Origin: Magnolia sinica
Lineage: Eukaryota > Streptophyta > Magnoliopsida > Magnoliales > Magnoliaceae
Direction of reading: 5' to 3'
Assembly (NCBI RefSeq): GCF_029962835.1
Contig: NC_080573.1
Location: 38,123,001 to 38,187,000 of the forward strand
Length of the DNA stretch: 64,000 bases
Below, piece after piece: positions 23,480 to 35,313 of the stretch (position 1 is its first letter; each line of letters starts with the position of its first letter). The notes below the pieces were generated by a model, which worked only from the letters and a program-made list of their open reading frames with translations, did no database searches and was not told where the DNA came from. The position numbers were made by a program, and so were the translations under genes.

Positions 23480-25260
23480 TTCAGGAAAATTTTCTTTTGA
23501 ATGTTTTGCATCTTTTAGTAGTGCATAGATCGTTCAAAAATTTGGCATATGAAGAGATTTGTTTAACGGCATCCAGTAGAGGAATATTGAGCTTCACTTG
23601 CTTAAGCACCTCTAGAATATCTTGAGAATTAGATAGAAGTTTTGGTGCAATTAATCGCTGGGAGAATGATGCAATCGGCTTACTCACTCTTTCCGGTTAT
23701 TCCTTATGTGGGGCATTGCTAGGTCTATTATTCTTAGTTTCTTCTGGGTTCTTACGCTTTTTAGCCCTCGTCAGAATAGTTTTATCAATAATCTTCCTAC
23801 TTGAGTGGTGATAGACTTAGTTTGCTCCATCTGATTTGAAGAGCTTGGGTCACTTATTTCATATAGTGGTTTTGGATTAGGGTGAAGCTAGGTAGGAAGG
23901 ATCCTTTTCTCCCCAATTGAATTTTTGGTATCAAGCCCTTGTATGGCCTTTGTAAGGTCTTGAAAGGCTTGCAACATACCTTGATTAAAAAACTCTTGAT
24001 TTTGAATATGTTTTAAGACTGGATCCTCTTGAGGTTTCCTTTGATTCAGAAATTGGTTAAGGATCCCTTGAGGAGTAACAGTTTGTCCATTCCTTCAACT
24101 GAAATTTGGATGGTTCCTCCAACTTGAGTTATATGTATTTGAGGTGGGTCCACTGAAAGGTCTTTGGTAGTTGTTTACAACATTTGATTGCTCATTCAAT
24201 ATCTCTTGAAAAGTAGGAATTGTTGGGCAATTCTCAATTGTATGTATGTCGCAAGCACAAATACCACAAACAACTTTTGTAGCCTTTTCGAGTTATGCCT
24301 TCTTAAGTTCCATGACCTCGACTTTTCTTGTGAGTTTGACTATTCTTGTATTTACATCATCTTCCTCTTTTAAAAAATAAATTTCTCCCCTTTCCTTTGA
24401 TTGAGTAGGCTTAGAAGTGATAGTTCTTGATGAGGTATCTCAGGATTGCACGTTTTTAGTGATTTTATCAAAATAATCCCACGCATCATTGGCTTCCTTG
24501 TTCATGAATTCTCCATTATACATCATCTCCACAAATTGGCGCATGGATGAGGTCAATCCCTCATAGAAAAAGCTTGTTATCATACATGTTTCGTAGCCAT
24601 ATTGTGGACATGAATTTATGAGATCCTTAAATCGCTCTCAATATTGGAAGAAGGTTTCATCTTCTTTTTGCGCAAAATTCATGATTGCTTTCCTTAAGGT
24701 ATTCGTTTTGTGATATGGGAAGAACTTTTTAAGGAACTCCCTTGTCATTTTAGCCCATGTGCCAATGGACCGTGATCTTAAGGAATTTAACCACGACTTA
24801 GCCTTTTCTTTTAAAGAGAAAGGAAACAATTTCTGTCTTACCATGTCCTCAGACATGTTTGGGAAGTGTAATGTAGATATTATCTCATATAACTCTTTTC
24901 ATATGCAAGTATGGACTTTCAGATTCTAGCCTATGAAACTTAGGAGGGAGTTGAATCACCCCCGGTTTAACATCCACAGTTCCTACATTTAATGGGAATA
25001 TCATGCAGGAAGGTGTGCTCACGCCCGGCGGTTGTAAATAATCTCGTAAAGTACAAAGTGGGGGTGCATGATGCACCTCATTCTCATCATGGGCTTTCTC
25101 AACAGGGTGTTGAGGTTGATGTGCAACCATAACTTCTACTGACTTAGAGGATCTCAGGTGGTGTCTAATCCGGTGATGAATAGACAACCCTTCAACTAAT
25201 CCTCCTTCACTCAAGAGATGGAGGGTGTTGTCACGAACCCACTTGGGCATGAAACACTCT
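23480..25260 (-). pseudogene. Athila-like gag remnant
   Basis: 24638-24856 carries the gag core: MVRQKLFPFSLKEKAKSWLN, WAKMTREFLKKFFP and an FAQKEDETFFQY motif. 24885-25250 is the N-terminal part (MPKWVRDNTLHLLSEGG). The C-terminal half is spread over short frames to ~23480; 23481-23687 (QRLIAPKLLSNSQDILEVLK) is the segment before the protease. Stops interrupt all parts. Gag would form the particle. Confidence 0.78.
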
Positions 25261-25532
25261 CAGCCCTTAAGTAACTAAATAACTAAACCTAAAAAGAAAA
25301 CTAGAAACACTAAAACAAATAAGAGATCTAGAAAAGGTAAGAGAGAGGGTTGGAACAAAATTACCGAATAAGAGTTTATATGTTAAGATCCTACAAAAAA
25401 AATGTTAGTTTCTAAAAATAAATTTAGAAAAAATCCTAACCTAAAAACATACTAGAAAAATAAACCCTAATCTTAACATAATTTTAATACCAATTAATTT
25501 CAGAAAAATACAGCTATAGCCCCTAGTAACGG
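25261..25532 (-). other. Athila leader up to the Tekay insertion
   Basis: AT-rich untranslated leader between gag and the nested element. It ends with CCTAGTAACGG (25522-25532), the same 11 bases as 40088-40098 at the Athila PBS on the other side of the nested element. No ORF of note. Confidence 0.6.
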
Positions 25533-28500
25533 TGACTCACAAGGAACCCGATGGCCGATTTTGGCCGCAACAGCCTCCGTAGTACCCCATTCTCGGCTCC
25601 CGAGGTAGGTTCCGATCCTGGGATCCTACAAGGAGGATTTTCATAACAATATAATCACTTCCAATGCGAGCATACTCAAGATCACAACAAGTACATCTGA
25701 GAATAACAAAGGCACACATCACAAAATCCACTAAAAATTTAAACTTTTACAATCATCCAAAAGGTCCAAAAGGACATACATGAGAATAAAAGGAAAAGAG
25801 AGAGAAATCAGCAACACCGGAGTCCTCACCGCTCAACTCTACTCCATGCTCTGCTGCTACGACACCTACTTAGAGTCTCCTGCACGTATCAATCGTGCAT
25901 AAGCTTATAGAAGCTTCGAGGGTGGTGTAAGTGTGTGACAATGGTGCACAGAAGAATAGTGGGAGGTATAAGGAGAAGCATAATCAATGAACATATCACT
26001 AGTCTTACCAAGGCTTACCATGAATGCGATGCAATAAGTAATGAGTGTCATACCAAGGCAATGTATGAAAGGGGGGCTTGTATAGCCAATGCTAATGCGA
26101 TGTAAGTGATGTCAGTGCTCATAACCATAAGTCAAGTACATTTTCAATCATAAGGAAATCACCGGGGTCCATTACACTGCTGAATGACTGCCGCTCTGCA
26201 GATCCCGCACAGTCAAACGAGCGTAAGAGACCTCACTACCCACCTGTGGACAACCAATCACCAACAAGGCCTGAAGGTAGCGGACCCATTTACAAGCTGG
26301 TCAGACTCAGCCTAGCAATGCCTCCTCACACCAGACAGGTAAGGCCACACCCTTATCCAACCGACTACACGACAGTGGGAGTCGCGGCCTAACGGTATAA
26401 GGCCCTCTTGCGCTCATGTATTCCACCCGGTCACGGCGTTGGAGCAGATCCTTGGTACCATGGAAGTTTTGGGAATCTCACCCATGGGCATCCTACGCAC
26501 CCAATATGCTCAAGTAATATTTCCTGTCCACACATGCGGCCATCCACAAATGTCCCTTTGGAGGCAAGGCCCTGATGAAGCAAGGGCGATCCTCATGAAA
26601 TGCAATGCCAATGCATGAGTCGCACACACAGATCATGCACAAGTTTCAGGCACTCAATGTGCAAAAGGGGAGAAACTCCATCCCTGAATGACCACTATAC
26701 AATGCAATCAATTCATACAGATGATGCATATGGGTCGCAATGATGTAAGTGTGCTACCTGAGGAATATGAAATCGTCTGTCCCAAGGAGGGTCAAGATCT
26801 AGGCACATCGACAGGTATTCTAAGAAGAAGAGAAGTCCTCTAGTGGGAGCCCAGACTTTGGGATGACCCACAAACTAAGAGAGTCAAAATCCTAAGGAGG
26901 AACAGTCTTAGCCCAGGCCCAAGGTGGGCCTTTAACCACCTATAAGGGCCTCTATGGGCCTACCTTAGGGCCACCAAGGAGGACATCCAACCTCAACCTG
27001 GGTCCCAAAAGGTAGCCTACTATATATGTAAAGAAAGGTCCAAGGCACAATCAACCCATGGCCTAGTGGGCCATACACTAAGCCCAAAAACAAAGGCAAC
27101 CTAGTGGGCCCTTAAGCAAGGTTAGGGCCCAACCATAAGGGTCATAGGTTCATTCATTGTAGTAGGCCTAATGGGCAGCCCATTATCCCAACATATGGGA
27201 AATTCTTAAATTTTTAACACATGTAAGTTGGGCCTCACATCTCGGCCCAAGTATGAATTTATTATAGTGGGCAAACAAGGGCCCAACTACTTGAGTATTT
27301 GGCCCATAAGGCCCATCACAATGACATGGTAAATATAGGACCCAAGGGTTCAATGGGCCTATCAAAAGTTCTAGCCCAACCAAGGCTATAAGGCCCTTAC
27401 TTGACTAAGAGACTAGCCCAAGAAGAATCCTATTTGGGATGGGCCTTTAATCATACACTAATTAAGCCCAAAAAAATAAAAATTAAGATGATAAGATACT
27501 GACATAAATCCTCCTCAAATCTAGTGGGCCATATTGCCCCAAAGAACATCTATAGGCAACAATTATTGGGCTCAATGCCAAATTCCAGCCCACCCAAATT
27601 TCTGGGTTGGTTGGAGTTCAGCATTAGAAGTATTTCTTAGTATAATTAATTCTGGATGACTCACACACATCACTGTGGGCCCCACCAGATGAGAGAAGAT
27701 ATACAATACATATATGAAATGGGCCAGACTGTTAGAATGCAAGCCCAGCAGTAGCCTAAGGTAGGGATGTCCCATGTGTAGGCAGTCCTATGGGCCTGGG
27801 GTATATGGCCCAAAAATCCACCTAATGTGTTCTAATTGAATAAAAAGGGGGCAAGTATGATCAATCCCCTAAGGACCCTACATGGATGGGTGGTGGGACA
27901 TTCAACACATCGAGGTGGGCCTACGAAGCAGCTAGATGCCCCAGCCTGGGCGTCCCTGCCTAGCAGACCACTTCCAGCCATACCACGGGCAACTCAAATG
28001 TATTTTGGATCTGAAATTTTACAAAGTGATACTTCCATAGGTGACCTACACCCCCACAAAATTTCAAGATTTTTGGACACTTATAAATATTTTAATTTAT
28101 TTAAATAAAATAGACTGTCCAGAAAATCGGACTGACCTGGACGTCCCAACGTGGTGGGCCAGTCCGGCCCTTGCCACGGTGTACACAGAGGTCCATTGGC
28201 CCTGAAATTTGGTAAGTGGGTCCTAGAATGGGTGGAACATATCTCCACAAAATTTCAGAATTTTTAGACATATATAAATATTTTAATTTATTTAAAGAAA
28301 TCAATCTGTCCTAAAAATCGGACTGATCTGGACACCGTATTGTAATGGGCCAGTCCAGCCACCACCATGGTGTGTACAGGTGTCCATTGGCCCCAAAATT
28401 TTGTAGGTGGGTCCTACTATAAGTGAACCACCTCTCTGTAAAATTTTATGATTTTTGGATACTCATAAATATTTTAATTAAATTAAGAATTTCAATCTGT

Positions 28501-30254
28501 CCAGGAAGGGATGTTGCTGTCCATGCATTGTTTACCCAATAAGGTGGGCCCAACCTTCATCCAAGAGGGGAAAAATGGAGGTTTAGTATTTTCTTCATAA
28601 AATAAGGTAAGGTGGGGTCCATAAAAGTGGCCCATCCTTCAGAGAAACCAAGCTCAAGTGTATGTTTTCCCTCCATACATGTGGGTTGGACAGCCCAACA
28701 AGGTGGACCGCCCACCCCTATGGGCCTCCTTTTTGGGTACCATATCATGGACCATCTGAGGTATGACCCATCACACCTCATGGTGGGGTCCACACCTTCT
28801 CATTACACTCCATACTTATAAAGAAAATGATGACAATCATGATCCAAAAATCCATGCCAAAGATTGAACATGACAATCCATGCAACAGTCCAAGTTTTTG
28901 GACAGCAATACATGGCTGGACACATCAGCCTATATCTCAATAATCTCAGCCATAAAAGGGTGTGTGGCCTTCCTCAGTGGGCCCCACATAAGTTCCAAAT
29001 CACATACTAGAACTAGGACACTTGCATGCATTTGATTAAGGTGTCCGATGATCATGGAGTTAGGTGATAAGAGCATCCCACCTTGCTGGATTTTTATTTT
29101 TATTTATTTTGGGACATCCAAGGCCCACTATAAATGGGCCACACACACACTATCATCCATACATCAGAGAAAAGAGAAGAAGGAAATAGAGTAATCCGGC
29201 CATGGGGGTAGGGCCCCGCCACTAGTGGGCCCTCCCAAGAGTGAATCATACCCATACAACTACATTGATTTTACATGCAACATAAAATCACTACATGCAT
29301 GATATATAATTGTTATGGATGGTTGGGATGCCATCCCAACATGATCCTTAGGGTCTAGATGACCTTAAGATGGAGTGGATTATAAAATACATCATGATGG
29401 GGTCCATGGAGAATGGCCTCATCATGGATCATGACATGCATGTAGGATGGGCCAAAGGGCCACATCCATGGGATCAAATGGGATCCCCACCATGGATTGG
29501 TGGGTCCCATATGATCCATCTAGAAAGAAAAAGATCAAAGGTTAGAAAATAAGATCAACAATTATAATCACCCACCTTGAATCTTCAAGCTACCACCAAC
29601 ACTAGGTACTCCAAGCTCCAAGCTTAAAGGTTCAATGGTCAAGATGAGTTTGTGATGGCTAGATGGAGGAAGAAAGGAAGGGAAAGTTGCTGGAAATTGG
29701 GAGAGGGAGGGCTGGAAATTCTTCCATGAAAGAGGAAAATGAGAGAATGAAGGAGGAGAGAGAGAAAGGAAAGGTTGTAGGGGAGTCATCATTACTCTCC
29801 CTCCTTGGTTAGAGAAAGAAATCATAACCTATGGTGATACAAACAATGCTTGCTAGGGTAGGTTAGGTGTGGGTAGTGTTTAGGATGGGTAGTGTTTATT
29901 CCATGGGAATTGTAGTGTGTGTGGGTGGTGTGCATGGGAACTTGTGCACGAGAGTGGTCCATATGCTTTTGTACAAAAAGTGGGCCACATGATGAAATGC
30001 TCACAACTTTTGATCTATAAGTCGGATGAATGCACAAGACGCGTCGTTGGAATCGCAACGACGATGCGGTCACAATGGTATAGGTCTCAACTCGATCCGA
30101 GTCGGGTCTTCATGACTGGGCTCACGGATGACCGCAAACACTATCCAAGGGTCACGGGTCGCCGGGATTCGACCGGTAGGACCGCAAGACCAAAATAAAC
30201 GAGATGCATACTCACACACACATGCACACATACGAACTCGGGTCGGGTCTCACA
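25533..30254 (-). repeat. 3' LTR of the Tekay-like element
   Basis: Runs from TGACTCACAAGGAACC to GGGTCTCACA. Compared with its partner it lacks the outermost ~24 bases (TGTCACGCCCCAAGCTCGG and following). Contains many GGGCC/GGCCC clusters and a 191-bp tandem repeat. Open frames inside it are not supported as genes. Confidence 0.9.
28011..28510. repeat. Tandem repeat of ~191 bp inside the LTR, about 2.6 copies
   Basis: Units start at 28011, 28202 and 28393 with (C)TGAAATTTT or CCAAAATTTT. Each contains CCACAAAATTTCA-like sequence, CATATAAATATTTTAATT, AATCGGACTGA(C/T)CTGGAC and GTGGGCCAGTCC...GTCCATTGGCC. The third unit is incomplete. The other LTR has the same array at 37827-38325. Confidence 0.82.
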
Positions 30255-30272
30255 ACCCTCCCTACCAACAAA
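30255..30272 (-). other. Polypurine tract region of the Tekay-like element
   Basis: Minus-strand GTTGGTAGGGAGGGT directly before the LTR start TGTGAGACCCG. It is preceded by CGAGGACGAAATTTCTTTG, a sequence block characteristic of this clade just upstream of its PPT. Confidence 0.75.
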
Positions 30273-30381
30273 GAAATTTCGTCCTCGAAATTAAACAATC
30301 TTAGAAAAAATAAAAGACAAAACACCACCATCATATAGCAATCATCATATAAGGAAGGCAATACAAACAATCATATATCAA

Positions 30382-31600
30382 TCAATCATCGAACAAATGG
30401 GGATAATGCACTCTAATCTCAGTCTCGCTTTCCCAAGACGCCTCGGCCTTAGAATGATGACCCCATTGCACCTTCACCAAGGGAATGACCTTGGTCCCAA
30501 GTACCTGCTTCTTCCGATCAAGAATACAAATCGATTGCTCGATGTAAGAAGCATCCTCACGGACCTCAAGTGGCTGCCAATCAATCACGGGAATAGTGTC
30601 CGACCCACATTTCCGCAACATAGAAACATGAAACACATCGTGGATTGCGGACAACTCAGGAGGTAAGGCAAGCCTATAGGCCACAACACCCAAGGCTCGG
30701 TAATCTCAAAAAGTCCAATGAATCTCGGGACAAGCTTGCCTTTCACACTAAAGCGAACCATGCCTTTCATAGGCAAGACCTTGAGATACACCATATCCCC
30801 GACTGCGAACTCAAGGAGTAGACGTCGACGATCAGCATAACTTTCTGCCGGCTCTGAGTTGTGCGCATCCTCTGCCTGATAACATCAATAGCCTCTGACG
30901 TCTGCAGCACAAGCTCGGGACCTAAGAGACGACGCTCTCCAACCTCGATCCAACAACTAGGAGATCTGTATGGCCTACCATAAAGTGCCTTAAAAGGAGT
31001 TATACCGATAGTCACCTGATAGCTGTTGTTGTATGCAAACTCAGCGAGGTGTATATGCTCGTCCCAACTCCCCGCAAAGTCGATCACACAAGCCTTGAGC
31101 ATATCCTCAAGGATACGGTTGACCCTTTTGATCTGCCCATCTGTCTGTAGATGATTAGCGGTACTGAGACGCAAAGTGACCCCCAACGCCTGCTGAAAAC
31201 TTCTCTAAAATTAAGATGTAAATCTGGAGTCTCAGTCTGAAACGATCGAAACTGGGATGCCGTGCAGTCTCACTATCTCCTTAATGAATATCCTCGCCAA
31301 TCGGTCCATAAACTAGGAAGCATGCACTAGAATGAAATGAGTCGACTTCATCAGACGATTGACGATAACCTAAATGGTATCGTGACCGTGCTGAGTCCTT
31401 GGTAAACTTGCGATGAAGTCCATCGATATGTGCTCCCACTTCCACTCTGGAATGCTCAACAACTACAAGGGACCAGGGGGTCTCTGATGATCGACCTTGA
31501 CACGCTGGCATGTGTCACACTCGACTACAAAACTTGCAATCTGACACTTCATCCCTTACCAGAAGTATTGCCTCCTCATTTTACGATATATCTTCGTGGA
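30382..31600 (-). pseudogene. Tekay-like integrase with C-terminal chromodomain
   Basis: 30767-31186 carries the core end: LSTANHLQTDGQIKRVNRIL (the catalytic Glu region, with Q-I-K-R in place of the usual E-R) and HIHLAEFAYNNSYQ. 30382-30693 contains the post-core region ELSAIHDVFHVSMLRKC and a chromodomain: SICILDRKKQVLGTKVIPLV then KVQWGHHSKAEASWESETEI. The N-terminal zinc-binding region with FVVECDTCQR-like sequence is near 31500-31560. A chromodomain would steer integration to modified chromatin. At least three frame changes separate the parts. Confidence 0.87.
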
Positions 31601-32353
31601 GCCCGGGTGGATAGTAAGTCTCGATCGGTGTGCCTCGGTCATCAAATCATGACGCAACTCGCACATCCGGGACACACAACCGGCCTCTAAAGCGTAATCC
31701 ACCATCGGAACCAATCGCCATCGCTCCACGGATGTGGCTTCCGCCGATACTCAAGTGACTCGTCCGTCTGTGAGCCTCGATCACCCTAGCCACTAAAGAG
31801 GGTTGAATCGACAAGCTCGAAAGTTTGAACAATGGAAGACTGCAGACCGAACTCAAAGTCAAACTCGATACATCCTCGAGCATCCGCCACTCACGCACCA
31901 TCATCTGTGCCACCAGCCCTCGTGGTGACGGCTGAGCGCGTCCGCCACCACATTTGCCTTGCCGGTGGTACCGAAGGTCAAAATCATAATCTTTCAAAGA
32001 ACTCCATCCATCGCCTCTGCCGCAGGTTCAACTCAGACCGAGAAAATAGATACTTCAAGCTCTTATGATCCGAGAAGAGCTCGAACCTAGCCCCATATAG
32101 ATAATGCCTCCACACCTTCGGTGCGAAGACGACGCTGCGAGCTCCAAATCATGAGTGGGGTAGTTCGGCTCATGGACCTTGAGTGGCGTGAGGCATACGC
32201 CACCGGCTTCCCATGCCGCATCAGGACAACACCAAGCCAACTCTGGAGGCATCGGTAAAAACAACAAAACCCTCACTCCCATCAGAATAGTGAGAACAGG
32301 AGCGGACGTGAGGCGATCCTTCAACTCCATAAATGCCTTCTCGCAAGCGTCAC
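31600..32353 (-). pseudogene. Tekay-like RNase H remnant
   Basis: 32055-32330 starts with MELKDRLTSAPVLTI, the typical linker LK..L..APVL between RT and RNase [16 protein letters not shown] at 31997 is the C-terminal landmark before the integrase. Between them the frame is shifted more than once and the catalytic residues are not all readable. Confidence 0.75.
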
Positions 32354-33201
32354 TCAGATGAACTCGACGCCCTTCCGCGTCAACCGGGTTAGCGGTGCAT
32401 ACCGGAGAAACTCTCGATAAACCGTCGGTAATATCCCGCTAGACCAAGGAAGGCTGCGAATCTCGGACGCGTTCTTGGCTGGCCCCACCGACGCAACCGC
32501 ATCAACCTTCGAGGGGTCCACAGCGACACCCTCCCTCGTCACCACGTGACCGAGGAACTTCATCTCCTCCTGCCAAAACTCACACTTCTCCAACTTCGCA
32601 TACAGCTGGTGGGCACGGAGGGTCTCAAGCACAATCCGCAGGTGCTCAGCATGGTCCTCTCGAGTCCTTGAATATACAAGAATATCATCAATGAATACCA
32701 CCATGAACTGATCAAGGAACGGTCGAAAAACCTCATTCATCAGCTGCATGAAGATAGCGGGCGCGTTGGTCAGTCCAAATGACATGACCAGGAACTCGAA
32801 GTGACCATAACGTGTCCGGAAAGCCGTCTTCAGAATGTCCTCCTCTCGGACCCGAATCTGATGGTAACCAGAACGCAAGTCTATATTAGAAAAATACTGT
32901 GCACCCTGCAACTGATCGAACCAGTCATCAATACGGGAAGCGGGTATCGGTTCTTAATGGTGACTCTATTGAGCTCACGATAATCTACACAGAGTCGCAA
33001 CGAACCATCCTTCTTCTTCACAAACAATACCGGGGCTCCCCAAGGTGAACTACTAGGACGAATGAAACCTAACTCCCGGAGCTCATCCAATTGCTCCTGT
33101 AGTTCCCGTAACTCCATTGGTGCCATCCAGTAAGGGGCCTTCATAGGGACAGTACCGGGCACCAAATCAATCTGAACATCTATCTGCTGATGCGGCAGCA
33201 A
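32354..33201 (-). pseudogene. Tekay-like reverse transcriptase, two long open segments
   Basis: 32881-33201 contains the N-terminal RT part: [40 protein letters not shown] and YPLP. A frame change near 32930 leads to 32354-32911 with [38 protein letters not shown] and the catalytic box [11 protein letters not shown], then [18 protein letters not shown]. All catalytic Asp are present (NIDL and FIDD), so only the frameshift keeps it from being a complete domain. Confidence 0.9.
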
Positions 33202-33650
33202 TCCTAGGATCTCCTAAAATACATTTGGGAACTCGTAAACTATCGGCAACTGCACAATACACCTTACCACAGACTCCTCAATAATACAAGCCAACAAACT
33301 CGAAGCGACTCTCCTCTGGGCTTGGTGACAAACTGAAATACTGGCAAGCCTGGGATTGGCAAGCCTCGCGGCACAGTCCAAGATGGCACCATACTCCGCA
33401 AGCCAGTCCATTCCCAGAATAACATCAAAGCTGACATCGGCATTACGAACAGATCGGCAGGAAGGAACATCTCGCCCACTAACACCAGGCAAGAAGGACA
33501 GCGACGGGTTAACACAATAGACTTCCCTATGGGAGTCGAAACGGCTAAGGCCTCAGACACGGCCTTTGACGGAATACCGGTCGATCGACAAAACTGCTCG
33601 GCCACAAAAGAATGGGAAGTGCCAGAATCAAACAGAACATGAGCAATGCA
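33202..33650 (-). pseudogene. Tekay-like aspartic protease
   Basis: The active site VLFDSGTSHSFVAEQF is encoded at about 33600-33645 and is intact. Two open frames follow: 33264-33605 (VAEQFCRSTGIPSKAV...) and 33214-33492, the latter with VSFDVILGMDWLAEYGAILD, the C-terminal landmark of the gypsy protease. A frameshift lies between them, near 33450. The protease would process the Gag-Pol polyprotein. Confidence 0.85.
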
Positions 33651-35159
33651 AGTAGAAACAAGAAGAATATCCTCAACGACTCCACCAGTCGATGACTGCG
33701 GGTCCTAGCCTCGCACCTGCTGTGCGGAATAAAAATAGCCCTGAGCTGGTAGGGGAAGCAAACTGGAAGACTGAGGGTCCTGAGTCTATGCCTGTTGGGT
33801 TGCGATACATACTGGACCCAGGGACTGGACATATGGATATCCCCTCTGCTGGTGTTGGTGCTGCTGCTGTCTCTACTGCTGCGGTCTCTGCTGGGGAGGT
33901 CTGCCTGGCTGCCTCTACTATAGAGGAGGAGCCCTAGGAGCAAGGGCTGGAAGCTGCGCTCTTTGCTACTGCTGCTGAGAAGGACAAGGAGGAGGCAACT
34001 GTGGTGGCCTTTGCTGCTGAATGGGGAGAGGGCACTCATGCCTTCGATGCCCGGTCTGTCCATAACCGAAGAAAACACCAGAAAAGGGGCCGGAAGATGA
34101 AGCAGCTAGCTGTGCTGATGATGAGGAAGAAGCTACTGGCTGAGCCGCAGGCTGTCGAAACCCTAATCTGCCCCTCCATCTCTGCTGACGGTGCTACATG
34201 GAACTGCCGGTTGGAGCTCTCCTCTTCCGGTCTCCACCGGAACTCTGCTCTCTTGATCTCTGGGTCATAGCCCAATCCTCCTCATAAAATAGTGCCCAAT
34301 GCATAACCTGGTCGAACGTCTCTAAGCAATGCCCTACTACACGACTACGAAGGGCAGGACGTAAGCCAGTCACAAAACGATGGGCCCTCATCTTCTCATC
34401 GCTGGTGAGATGAGGAGCAAATAAGGCTAAGAAACGGGCCTCATACTGAGATACGTCATATCACCCTGTACTAGGGTCTCAAACTCGATCGCCCGCTCGA
34501 TCTGAACGGGGAAGAACTTCTGGTCAAAGCGGACCACGAACTCCTCCCATGTCCAAGCAAACCGAGGCCCGACCATCCTAGATACGGATGACCACCAATG
34601 ACGGGCCTCACCTCGAAGAAGATATGTCGCAAGGGATACTCTCGACCCGCAGGACACCGAATAGTGTCAAAAATCCTCGCAACCTCGGTGCTCTAAGTCA
34701 GCGGCAGAAGGGTCGGGGTCACCACTAAACCTCGGGGATCATGCCGGAACTCTCGAGCTATCGCACTAGCACGCGGTAAGTCGAGCCCAGAAACCTCGGT
34801 GCAGTGGTGACGGGGCCGCAATGCGGTGGCAACAAGTGCATCAATGCTGAAATGCTCGGCTCCTATAGGTACTGTCGGAAAGGCGGGCGGCACTCGCCTC
34901 AGTGGAGGCACGGGGTGGCCGACGGAGCAGAGCCTCGATGAATCGGAATAGCAGTGAGTAGGGGAATAGGTGGGGAACCGGAGCAAGGAGGTATGGGCGC
35001 TACGGGCTCAACTGGAGGAACAGGCGGATCGGGACCTCTGGAATCGGATCCTCAACAACGGGAGCCGGATGTGCTCGAGTAGAAGGGTAACTCGGGCACC
35101 TCGTCCACGTGCACCACGACCACGGGTGCCACGACCACGGAGCCACGTCCACGCGGCAT
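33651..35159 (-). pseudogene. Tekay-like gag with damaged zinc knuckle
   Basis: The likely start is the ATG at 35159, giving MPRGRGS and then a frame change; the neighbouring frame continues with repeated RGRG, the basic N-terminus typical of this clade. The core is in 34427-34657: ATYLLRGEARHWWSSVSRM, FVVRFDQKFFPVQIERA. 34194-34391 has MRAHRFVTGLRPALRSRV. The zinc-knuckle region reads FGYGQTGHRRHEC near 34030-34070, with the first Cys pair lost, followed by a Gln/Pro-rich stretch (33800-34020). Several frameshifts. Confidence 0.82.
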
Positions 35160-35313
35160 CGTCTACAAAATAATGATGACTCAAGGAATCAAGACAATTA
35201 CAGGCTCAATACGGAGCGAAAGGAAGGATCTCGGGACACTACTTGTCCCATGTTCTTAGCAGACCTGCGATGTCATCCTTAGTCTTTCCAGACACAACAA
35301 CATGAAGAGCACG
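35160..35313 (-). other. Tekay-like leader and expected primer-binding region
   Basis: Directly inside the 5' LTR terminus the minus strand reads CGTGCTCTTCATGTTGTTG. I do not find TGGTATCAGAGC or another primer site that I recognise within the first ~40 bases. Confidence 0.5.

Noticed and set aside
27836..28108. Protein-coding genes inside the Tekay LTRs (also 28557-28821, 29568-30198 and their copies at 37.7-40.1 kb)
   Set aside because: The open frames overlap on both strands, lack domain motifs, and are identical in both LTRs only because the LTRs are duplicates.
30397..34270. Plus-strand open frames in the Tekay internal region
   Set aside because: They are antisense shadows of gag, RT and integrase; the minus strand carries the conserved motifs.
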